Origin: JBGTCY01 sp041748615
Lineage (GTDB): Bacteria > Bacteroidota > Bacteroidia > Chitinophagales > CAIOSU01
NCBI GenBank assembly: GCA_041748615.1
Contig: JBGTCY010000017.1
Span: 1-8,165 of the forward strand
DNA: 8,165 nt
Direction: 5' to 3'
The notes under the pieces were generated by a model that was not told the origin of the DNA, made no database searches, and was given only the letters and a program-made list of their open reading frames with translations. Shown in pieces: positions 1 to 5,382 of the stretch (positions are counted from its first letter, which is position 1; the number at the start of each line of letters is the position of its first letter). The translations under genes and the position numbers were made by a program.

Positions 1-2217
1 ATAAACGGTCACATAATCAGGTTTCGCCATCGTATCGGAACAACCATGAATATCGGTAATAATTAAAGTCACATCATAAACGCCCGGTGTTTCATAAATA
101 TGAATCGGGTTCTGAACGGTTTCAGTATTTCCGTCACCGAAATTCCAGTGATAGGTATCCGCGTCTGTGGAAGAAGATGTGAAATGCACAATCAATGGCT
201 CACAACCCGCGAGAGGCGCTCCGTCAAATCCAGCTTCAGGGTCAGTCACGCGCACTGAAATCGCAATATTCCCGATACATCCCGAAAGAGTTTCTTCCAC
301 TTCCAGCGTCACATTGTAAGTGCCGGTGGCAGCGTAAGTATGGGTATTGTGTTGTTGTGTGCTTGAGTTGCCGTCTCCGAAATTCCATTCCCAGCGATTG
401 GGTCCGAGCGATAAATCCGTAAAGACCACCTCATAAGGATTCACACAATTATGTGTGACATTAAACTCCGCTCTCGGAGGTGAAATCGTTACAAAACCGG
501 GCAGCGTCAACGTATCGGGACAGCCGTTATTCAGCACCACCAGCGTTACATTGAACGTACCGGTATCACCATATTGATAAGTGGGATTTTGTTCTGTTGA
601 CGAGCCGCCATCTCCGAAATCCCAATACCAGGCATCACCCACATTCGTGAGGTCAGTGAAAGTAATCGGGTCGTTCAGACAGCTATGCACACGGTCGGCA
701 ATGAAATTTACAATCGGAGGGGTTCCCACCGCGATATATCCCGGGCGGGTAATCGTATCTGAACATCCTTCCGCGTTAGTGATAATCAATGTAACATTGA
801 AAATACCGGTCGTTGTATAAATGTGCAAGGGGTTCTGCTGTGTGCTTGTGTTGCCGTCTCCGAAATTCCAATGCCAGTTGGTAAACGGAGTGGAAGAAAT
901 GCTTTGGTCGTTAAACTGCACCGTTAAATCCACGCATCCTTCTGTTACATTGGCTGAAAAATTAGCAGTGGGATTGGTAATCGTAATGTAATTCGGCTTG
1001 AACATCGTGCGGGTACAGCCTTCCGCGCTTGTCACGGTCAACCTCACGCCATAGCTGCCGGGCGAATTGTAGGATTTTGATGGATTCGGTAAAGTGGAGG
1101 TCGTGCCATCGCCAAACTCCCACAACCATTGCACATCAAGCGTGGCGTTTTTTGTGAAATTCACCGTGAACGGAATTGCGCAACCCTGTGTGTTGTTCGC
1201 TGTGAAATTCACTGTCGGGCGCGGGAAAACGGTTATTAAATCAGGCATCACGATGGTGTCTTTACAACCCGCGTTATTCGTCACAATCAAGGTCACTGTG
1301 TATGTGCCCGGAGTGTTAAAGGTATGTGAAGTGTTTTTTACGGTAGAAGTATTGCCGTTTCCAAAATGCCATTCCCACGCGGTAATCGTGGCGGCTGAGG
1401 TGGAAAGATCGGTGAAGTTCACGCTCACACTGCCGCATCCACTGGTTCTGTTCACGGAAAAATTGGCAATCAAATCATCAATGCCCATGAAATCCGCTTT
1501 GACGTTTGTATTTGAACAGCCCCCCGCATTGTTTGCAGTAAGCGATACCGTGTAAGTGCCGGGCGTGGTATATGTATGTGTGGGATTTGTTTGCGTACTT
1601 GTGTTTCCGTCTCCGAAATTCCAGGTGTAGCCGGTAATCATGTTGCCGGTGGTCTGGTTTTGAAAATTTACTGTGGCAGGGTAGGAGCAAGCGAAATTCG
1701 GCACAGCCGTAAAATTCGCTGCCGGTGAAGCCAGGATGGTGATTAATCCGTTTTGATTTTGCTGATTCTGACAGCCGTTTCCATCACGGACCACCAGAAT
1801 GACATTATAAGTACCCGGGTTGGTATAATTGTTCGAAGGGTTTTGTTGCAGCGAGGTGTTACCATCGCCAAAATCCCAGCGCCAGTAATTGAGCGGAGCA
1901 TTGCCCGGAGTGCTGTTGTCCGTGAAGCTGATTGTTTCAGGCGCGCAGCCCAAAGTTTGCGGCACGTGCATGTTTGCTACCGGGTTTTTAAACACCGTGA
2001 TGACCGAATTCATGGTTTTGGTATCGCTGCCGCTGCCGTTGCTGACAGTCAGTGATACCGTGTAAACCCCAGGCACAATATAAATCGCGCAGGGATTTTT
2101 ATCGGGTGAAAGATTGCCGTTCCCGAAATTCCAGAGCCATGAAGTTGGGTTGCCGGTAGAAAGGTCGGTAAAACATACGACTAAAGGACTGCATCCCTGG
2201 GTAACAGAAATGGAAAA
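1..2217 (-). repeat. Nine tandem PKD domains, period about 79-85 codons
   Basis: Spacing between successive FGDG/FGNG cores is 85, 85, 84, 83, 84, 82, 79 and 80 residues. The repeats are diverged in sequence, so this is an old protein-level duplication, not a recent DNA amplification. Repeats 2-9 each hold two cysteines 53-58 residues apart (116/174, 202/259, 286/343, 371/426, 453/510, 538/591, 616/672, 697/751), in positions suggesting one disulfide per domain. Repeat 1 breaks the rule: it has Cys34, Cys40 and Cys68, and Ser at about position 89 where the second cysteine should be. Confidence 0.9.
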
Positions 2218-2292
2218 ATCTGAAGTAACTTGTCCGTAGGAATGGCTGTGAAACAGCATCCACAACATCAGGAATAAGAGCGTTCTCAACAT
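1..2292 (-). CDS. Secreted PKD-repeat surface protein, partial (C-terminus beyond left edge)
   Basis: The minus strand is open without a stop from 2292 to the window edge (764 codons). The chosen ATG (2290-2292) gives a clean signal peptide: M-L-R-T, a Leu/Met/Phe-rich core, then S-Y-G-Q with cleavage near residue 20. In-frame ATGs at 2325 and 2361 would only lengthen the n-region, and a possible promoter at 2337-2369 favours the shortest form. After the signal come nine PKD domains with W-x-W-(N/D/E)-F-G-(D/N)-G cores; the Phe of these cores lies near residues 56, 141, 226, 310, 393, 477, 559, 638 and 718. Each domain also carries the N-P-x-H-x-Y and G-x-Y-x-V-x-L strands of the fold. PKD domains are Ig-like beta-sandwiches used as spacers or adhesive modules in exported proteins. 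In this phylum such proteins usually end in a T9SS type A or B sorting domain, which would lie outside the window. Ligand and function are unknown. Confidence 0.93.
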   Translation of the reverse strand, partial: MLRTLLFLMLWMLFHSHSYGQVTSDFSISVTQGCSPLVVCFTDLSTGNPTSWLWNFGNGNLSPDKNPCAIYIVPGVYTVSLTVSNGSGSDTKTMNSVITVFKNPVANMHVPQTLGCAPETISFTDNSTPGNAPLNYWRWDFGDGNTSLQQNPSNNYTNPGTYNVILVVRDGNGCQNQQNQNGLITILASPAANFTAVPNFACSYPATVNFQNQTTGNMITGYTWNFGDGNTSTQTNPTHTYTTPGTYTVSLTANNAGGCSNTNVKADFMGIDDLIANFSVNRTSGCGSVSVNFTDLSTSAATITAWEWHFGNGNTSTVKNTSHTFNTPGTYTVTLIVTNNAGCKDTIVMPDLITVFPRPTVNFTANNTQGCAIPFTVNFTKNATLDVQWLWEFGDGTTSTLPNPSKSYNSPGSYGVRLTVTSAEGCTRTMFKPNYITITNPTANFSANVTEGCVDLTVQFNDQSISSTPFTNWHWNFGDGNTSTQQNPLHIYTTTGIFNVTLIITNAEGCSDTITRPGYIAVGTPPIVNFIADRVHSCLNDPITFTDLTNVGDAWYWDFGDGGSSTEQNPTYQYGDTGTFNVTLVVLNNGCPDTLTLPGFVTISPPRAEFNVTHNCVNPYEVVFTDLSLGPNRWEWNFGDGNSSTQQHNTHTYAATGTYNVTLEVEETLSGCIGNIAISVRVTDPEAGFDGAPLAGCEPLIVHFTSSSTDADTYHWNFGDGNTETVQNPIHIYETPGVYDVTLIITDIHGCSDTMAKPDYVTVY

Positions 2293-2336
2293 CAGAACCC
2301 CCAGTTTCCTGAAAGGCAGGAGCATACGCCCCCCAT

Positions 2337-2369
2337 AAAAGGTAAGTACATGTTTGTCCATCCCGCAAA
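2337..2369 (-). promoter_or_regulatory. Candidate Bacteroidota promoter for the PKD gene
   Basis: Reading the minus strand, TTTG (2369-2366) is followed after 21 bases by TACCTTTT (2344-2337), which matches the TAnnTTTG -7 consensus at all but the last base. The spacing fits the Bacteroidota -33/-7 arrangement. Transcription would begin near 2330, giving a leader of roughly 35-40 bases before the ATG at 2292. That leaves no room for the more upstream ATG at 2361. This is a motif match only. Confidence 0.4.
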
Positions 2370-2669
2370 TTCTCGTTCAACAAATAGTTTTCTCAGACGT
2401 TTCGGAACCTCATCACATAGGGTCAATCATCACGAATAGATTCCGAACTCAGGGTGGTTCTACGAATCGCATTGAGTTATGTTGCAAAAGCAGCGTTTTC
2501 CGGTGGCGCGGGCAACCTCGTTTCCGCATCGGTACTTTTAGTAGCGCATGATCTAAGTGGAATGAGGGTATCTGAAAAGAATTTCCCCCAACTTCCGCAA
2601 ACCGGTTGCAGATTCATGCTTGTCTGGTAAAGGACAACAGTTCGAGAAGAGAAACAAGGCACGAATTAT
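2362..2669. other. Intergenic region between divergent genes
   Basis: No convincing gene is seen on either strand. The short open frames here have unbiased composition and no recognisable motif. The left end carries the start of the candidate PKD promoter, and the right end borders the -7 box of the coiled-coil gene. No strong hairpin or repeat was noticed by eye. Confidence 0.55.
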
Positions 2670-2677
2670 TATCTTTG
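2670..2677 (+). promoter_or_regulatory. -7 box TATCTTTG of the coiled-coil gene
   Basis: TATCTTTG is a perfect match to the Bacteroidota TAnnTTTG -7 element and sits 12 bases before the ATG at 2690. No good TTG is present at the -33 spacing. The implied leader is very short, only about 6-8 bases. The position matters for start choice: an in-frame upstream start at 2606 would lie upstream of this promoter. Confidence 0.45.
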
Positions 2678-2689
2678 GTTAACAGGAAA

Positions 2690-3181
2690 ATGAAAAAGAA
2701 GCCAAAAATAAAGGCAAAACTGCTCAAACGGCTGCCCAAAAAAATGGGAGATGATGCTTATGCTTATACCGCTGCATTGCTAGAAGACGTAAATTCCAAC
2801 TTCAGGGTTTTTGCCGAAAACCTCACCATCGTCAGGGATAAAGTAGATGCACACCACGTAGAACTGGGCAGGATGAACGAGAGTTTTACCGAACTGAAAA
2901 TCGGACAGAATCTTTTGATAGAAGATGTTGCCGTGCTAAAAGAAGATGTTGCGGTATTAAAAGAAGATGTGTCTTCCATGAAACAGGATATTTCCTCACT
3001 GAATGAAAGGCAGGATGTCATGCAGGCTGATATTAAAGAAATACGGCTCGAACTCAAATCCATCAAAAATGAAATGGCTGAGCTGAGAAATCTGCTCTAC
3101 CAAAAAGCCGACATTGACCGTCTGCAAAGCCTCGAAAAACGCGTGTCGAGAATTGAGGAAACGATTCAATCGCGCCTGTAA
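2690..3181 (+). CDS. Small cytoplasmic coiled-coil protein of unknown function
   Basis: The product is 163 residues from the ATG at 2690. That start is preferred over 2606 because a -7 box lies at 2670-2677, AGGA just precedes the ATG, and the upstream stretch lacks coiled-coil or other coherent character. The N-terminus is very basic (M-K-K-K-P-K-I-K-A-K). A segment L-L-E-D-V-N-S-N-F-R-V-F-A-E follows. From about residue 55 to the end there is a long amphipathic helix with regular heptads, including four copies of (E/Q)-D-(V/I)-x-x-(L/M)-(K/N). There is no signal peptide or membrane segment. From memory, the pattern 'LLEDxxSxxxxxAE' followed by a heptad helix recalls a widespread group of uncharacterised bacterial coiled-coil proteins. 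Oligomerisation is likely, but no function can be assigned. An alternative start is the ATG at 2744. Confidence 0.78.
   Translation: MKKKPKIKAKLLKRLPKKMGDDAYAYTAALLEDVNSNFRVFAENLTIVRDKVDAHHVELGRMNESFTELKIGQNLLIEDVAVLKEDVAVLKEDVSSMKQDISSLNERQDVMQADIKEIRLELKSIKNEMAELRNLLYQKADIDRLQSLEKRVSRIEETIQSRL
2921..3004 (+). repeat. Four 21-bp heptad-coding tandem units
   Basis: Units begin at 2921, 2942, 2963 and 2984. The first two encode identical heptads, E-D-V-A-V-L-K, and differ only at a few third positions. The third begins with the same GAAGATGT. The fourth, Q-D-I-S-S-L-N, is diverged. They extend the coiled coil by whole heptads, as expected from unequal exchange or slippage in units of 21 bases. 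Confidence 0.8.
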
Positions 3182-3262
3182 GCCTGCTGTCTGTCAGCGC
3201 TCTTTACCGTACCCACATTAGGCGTATTTCCAGAATAACTTCCCAAGATGTCTAAAATCTAA

Positions 3263-3382
3263 AGTGCTCCGCCACCAAGTTCAAGCGTTACCTTACACCC
3301 GATATCGTGGATATTGCTTGCAGCCGGAGGAATTATTGCCGTAAGAAAAATGAACCGAAAGAATAAAGATATCGGGTAACTT
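3263..3382 (+). pseudogene. Possible remnant of a small protein with C-terminal membrane anchor
   Basis: One frame runs for 39 codons from just after an in-frame TAA (3260-3262) to a TAA at 3380-3382. It reads S-A-P-P-P-S-S-S, then P-I-S-W-I-L-L-A-A-G-G-I-I-A-V, then a basic tail R-K-M-N-R-K-N-K. A Pro/Ser linker, a short hydrophobic span and a basic end is the layout of C-terminal anchor or sorting tails on small Bacteroidota surface proteins. There is no start codon before the hydrophobic span except TTG at 3314. Upstream in the same frame lie stops at 3236-3238 and 3260-3262 (the latter could be a mutated CAA). I infer decay of an older gene. It may instead be a chance open frame. Confidence 0.35.
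3297..3377. repeat. Perfect 10-bp inverted repeat, 61-base loop
   Basis: ACCCGATATC (3297-3306) is matched exactly by its reverse complement GATATCGGGT (3368-3377). The loop is too long for an efficient terminator and there is no T tract. The arms fall inside the small-ORF remnant, so coincidence is possible. Confidence 0.5.
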
Positions 3383-3476
3383 GAGTCCAAATGAGCCTTA
3401 AATCATGTTTTTTTTAAAAAAATCTCTCTCATATTTTTTTCCACCCATATTTAAGTTTCAAAGACTCTTCTTCTCC

Positions 3477-3520
3477 TGCAAACCAGCTAAATTTGCCCTG
3501 TCTTGATTTTTTGCAAACCA
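3477..3520 (+). promoter_or_regulatory. Peroxiredoxin promoter with flanking direct repeats
   Basis: TAAATTTG at 3488-3495 fits the TAnnTTTG -7 consensus and implies a leader of about 75 bases. The 9-mer TGCAAACCA occurs twice, at 3477-3485 just upstream of the box and at 3512-3520 just downstream of the expected start, 35 bases apart. Two identical sites bracketing a promoter could be operator half-sites for a regulator. No clear -33 TTG is seen, which would suit an activated promoter. The regulator is not identifiable from sequence. Confidence 0.42.
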
Positions 3521-3577
3521 AAATCATCAGACTGTTGTTCTCAGAGTAATTTTCTAACCATCAAATAAATTAAAACT

Positions 3578-4207
3578 ATGTCATTAGTAGGAAAAAAAGC
3601 GCCTGCATTTAAGGCAACTGCCGTGGTAAACGGTGATGATTTTGTCCAGAACTTTTCGCTGGAGCAATATGTCGGAAAGAATTATGTGATTTTCTTTTTT
3701 TATCCCATGGATTTCACTTTCGTGTGTCCTACGGAAATCTTAGCGTTTCAGGAGCGCCTTGCTGATTTTGAAAAAATCGGTGTAAAAGTAGTAGGCTGTT
3801 CAGTTGATTCACATCAGTCTCATTGGGCATGGTTGCAGACACCCAAGAAAAAGGGTGGTATCGAAGGTGTGAAATATCCCTTGGTGGCTGATTTCTCCAA
3901 AACCATTTCAATGAATTATGGTGTTTTAGCCGGTGATTATGATTATGATGAAGAAGGCAACGCGGTTTTTGTCGGCAGTCCGGTTGCTTTTCGCGGTTTG
4001 TTTTTAATTGACAAAAACGGAGTAGTGCGTCATGAGTTGGTGAATGACCTCCCGTTAGGCAGAAATGTAGATGAAGCGTTGCGCATGGTGAAAGCTCTCC
4101 AGTTCATTGAAGAAAAAGGAGAAGTTTGTCCTGCAAATTGGAATGAAGGTAAAGAAGGCATGGTAGCTTCCCATGAAGGAGTTGCTGAGTACCTTGCCGC
4201 TCACTAA
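3578..4207 (+). CDS. Typical 2-Cys peroxiredoxin (AhpC/Prx1 type)
   Basis: This 209-residue cytosolic enzyme should reduce hydrogen peroxide, organic peroxides or peroxynitrite using thiol reductants such as thioredoxin or AhpF. The peroxidatic Cys50 sits in Y-P-M-D-F-T-F-V-C-P-T-E, which holds the family P-x-x-x-T-x-x-C motif (Pro43, Thr47, Cys50). The active-site Arg is in F-R-G at 139. The resolving Cys184 is in G-E-V-C-P-A-N-W. Length fits the typical 2-Cys class. Two points differ from the human Prx1 pattern: the G-G-L-G segment reads G-G-I-E-G, and the C-terminal Y-F reads Y-L. There is also an acidic insertion, D-Y-D-Y-D-E-E-G, around 120-127 before the F-R-G strand. The ATG follows an A-rich leader without a Shine-Dalgarno sequence, normal for this phylum. 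The gene appears monocistronic, with its own promoter and a strong terminator. Gene symbol withheld because ahpC and tsa/prx naming cannot be separated here. Confidence 0.95.
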   Translation: MSLVGKKAPAFKATAVVNGDDFVQNFSLEQYVGKNYVIFFFYPMDFTFVCPTEILAFQERLADFEKIGVKVVGCSVDSHQSHWAWLQTPKKKGGIEGVKYPLVADFSKTISMNYGVLAGDYDYDEEGNAVFVGSPVAFRGLFLIDKNGVVRHELVNDLPLGRNVDEALRMVKALQFIEEKGEVCPANWNEGKEGMVASHEGVAEYLAAH

Positions 4208-4231
4208 ACTGATTCATTTTCGATTCTAATT

Positions 4232-4260
4232 AAAAAGGCACTCAAACGAGTGCCTTTTTT
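4232..4260. terminator. Bidirectional intrinsic terminator between convergent genes
   Basis: A perfect 12-bp stem (AAAAAGGCACTC, loop AAAC, GAGTGCCTTTTT) is followed by further T, with a matching A run on the other side. It therefore works in both directions. It lies 24 bases after the peroxiredoxin stop and about 54 bases past the stop of the convergent phosphodiesterase gene. Confidence 0.9.
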
Positions 4261-4313
4261 AGTTGGAGGGAAGAATTGAGGATTGACATAATTTAAGTTT
4301 AAAATCACTGACT

Positions 4314-5234
4314 CTAAAACACCACCCGCATCAACACTCCATTGTGGTCGGATAAATCCTGGTATTGTTTGCTCCAGCGTGAGCGGTATTGGCGGACGAA
4401 GCGCTTCATGGATTCAGGTTGAACGCCATTGGCGCGATAGAAAATGTAATCAATCACATCGCGGTTTTCTTCTGTTTTGCCGGGGGAATAATTCATATCG
4501 TTGAGAATGGGGTCGTCCGTAAATTTCAGTACGCTGAAAAACGGTCCGTCTTTAGCGTCTAAGGTTTCAAGCATGATGGGGTATAAATCAGAGTTGTCGT
4601 TATCAGTATTGAAGTCGCCTCCGAGAAATTGGGGTACGCCATCCTTGCGGTGCGCATCAATCAACGCGCGGATTTCATTGTATTGATTGATTTTAATCCA
4701 GCGGGGACCTCCGGCTTCGAGGTGTGTTCCTAAAACCTGCAGTGTTTGTCCCTGCCATTCTGTTTCCACTAATAACGCGCCTTTGCGCGCTAAGCAATCT
4801 TCTTTTTCACAGTCCTTAAATCGGATTTCTCCCAGGTGTTTTATCGGAATTTTACTGAAAATCATCACCCCGCTATTGGTTTTAATGCTAAGCGGTTTGC
4901 GGTTGGCGGGTCCGATGACATAAGGATATTCGCCTTTCATTCTGCGTTTCAAAATTCTGCGTGCGCGTACATCAAATGCTTCCTGAAACACGACAATGTC
5001 AATCTGGTCTTCTTTCACTTTGAATGGGATAATCCGCGCACGCCTCATCGGACCTCTCCGAACCCGCAATACCAAGCGCGGCAGCATTTGAATATTCCAA
5101 GCCAAAATTCTCAACTCATTATCAGCGATGGTGTCGCGCTCCTGTGTGTCATATAATGCTATGCGCTGAGCTTGTGCATTTTCAATAAAGGAAAAACAGA
5201 ACAGAAAAATAAAAACAGAAAAATAAAATTTCAC
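4314..5234 (-). CDS. Secreted EEP-fold phosphodiesterase, sphingomyelinase-C-like
   Basis: The protein has 306 residues with a Sec signal peptide (hydrophobic 3-17, cleavage after A-Q-A at 22). It carries the endonuclease/exonuclease/phosphatase catalytic set in order: W-N-I-Q-M-L-P (Asn47), F-Q-E-A-F-D (Glu85), G-V-M-I-F-S-K, G-T-H-L-E-A (His171), G-G-D-F-N-T-D (Asp207, Asn209), D-Y-I-F-Y-R (Asp262) and L-S-D-H-N-G (Asp296, His297). This metal-dependent fold cleaves phosphodiesters. W-N-x-x-M-L-P, E-x-F-D, G-V-M-I-x-S-K-x-P-I, the C-x(4)-C-x-x-x-K-G segment (Cys142, Cys147) and G-T-H-L-x-A recall bacterial neutral sphingomyelinases more than DNase I. A lipid head-group substrate is inferred, and an extracellular nuclease is the alternative. 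The start is GTG (5232-5234); there is no in-frame ATG up to the stop at 5301-5303, and the signal peptide begins right at the GTG. No T9SS tail is present, so the protein is probably periplasmic or released. Confidence 0.9.
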   Translation of the reverse strand: MKFYFSVFIFLFCFSFIENAQAQRIALYDTQERDTIADNELRILAWNIQMLPRLVLRVRRGPMRRARIIPFKVKEDQIDIVVFQEAFDVRARRILKRRMKGEYPYVIGPANRKPLSIKTNSGVMIFSKIPIKHLGEIRFKDCEKEDCLARKGALLVETEWQGQTLQVLGTHLEAGGPRWIKINQYNEIRALIDAHRKDGVPQFLGGDFNTDNDNSDLYPIMLETLDAKDGPFFSVLKFTDDPILNDMNYSPGKTEENRDVIDYIFYRANGVQPESMKRFVRQYRSRWSKQYQDLSDHNGVLMRVVF

Positions 5235-5333
5235 GAAGGGATGATTTTTGAAAGATGAAATTAAAGTTGTGAAAATAAGTTTCCGTAAATTAAATTCATG
5301 TTAAAGAATACTAAATATCGAGATACCCCAAAA

Positions 5334-5361
5334 AAAAACGCCCCCTTTCGGAAGCGTTTTT
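5334..5361 (-). terminator. Intrinsic terminator of the cytochrome-copper protein gene
   Basis: On the minus strand, AAAAACGCTTCC, a GAAA tetraloop and GGGGGCGTTTTT form a 12-bp stem including two G-T wobbles. It is followed by further T (mapping to 5330-5333). It starts 21 bases after the stop at 5383. It separates this gene from the phosphodiesterase gene downstream on the same strand, so the two are probably not one operon. Confidence 0.9.
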
Positions 5362-5382
5362 ACTATTTATATTTTTTTAAGA

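Larger units (their letters stand above)
3182..3577. other. 396-base gap between coiled-coil gene and peroxiredoxin
   Basis: The left half contains the probable small-ORF remnant at 3263-3382. The right half is AT-rich: a run of eight T followed by seven A at 3408-3422, then pyrimidine-rich sequence. It leads into the peroxiredoxin control region, with a TAAATTTG box (3488-3495) flanked by two copies of TGCAAACCA. No intrinsic terminator is obvious after the coiled-coil gene. Confidence 0.6.

Noticed and set aside
1094..1555. 153-codon plus-strand open frame
   Set aside because: It lies antisense to the PKD array. Its repetitive composition is the mirror of the repeats on the other strand, and the minus-strand frame is clearly the real gene.
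1..2292. CRISPR-like or DNA-level repeat array in the left third
   Set aside because: The recurring TTTCGGAGACGG-type strings are codons of the PKD W-N-F-G-D-G core, spaced about 250 bases apart, and the sequence between them is homologous domain sequence, not spacers.
2099..2383. 94-codon minus-strand open frame overlapping the PKD start
   Set aside because: It overlaps the signal peptide and first PKD repeat in another frame and shows no signal peptide or domain, while the PKD frame shows both.
2477..2662. 61-codon minus-strand open frame in the intergenic region
   Set aside because: No domain, signal peptide or ribosome binding site is visible, and it overlaps the likely control region of the coiled-coil gene.
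2606..2689. N-terminal 28-codon extension of the coiled-coil protein
   Set aside because: It lies upstream of and across the TATCTTTG box, with no coiled-coil character. The ATG at 2690 is the better start.
2764..3066. 100-codon minus-strand open frame rich in Ser and Phe
   Set aside because: It is the antisense shadow of the heptad repeats in the coiled-coil gene.
4836..5156. 106-codon plus-strand open frame
   Set aside because: It is antisense to the phosphodiesterase gene, whose catalytic motifs are intact. It has no recognisable motif of its own.
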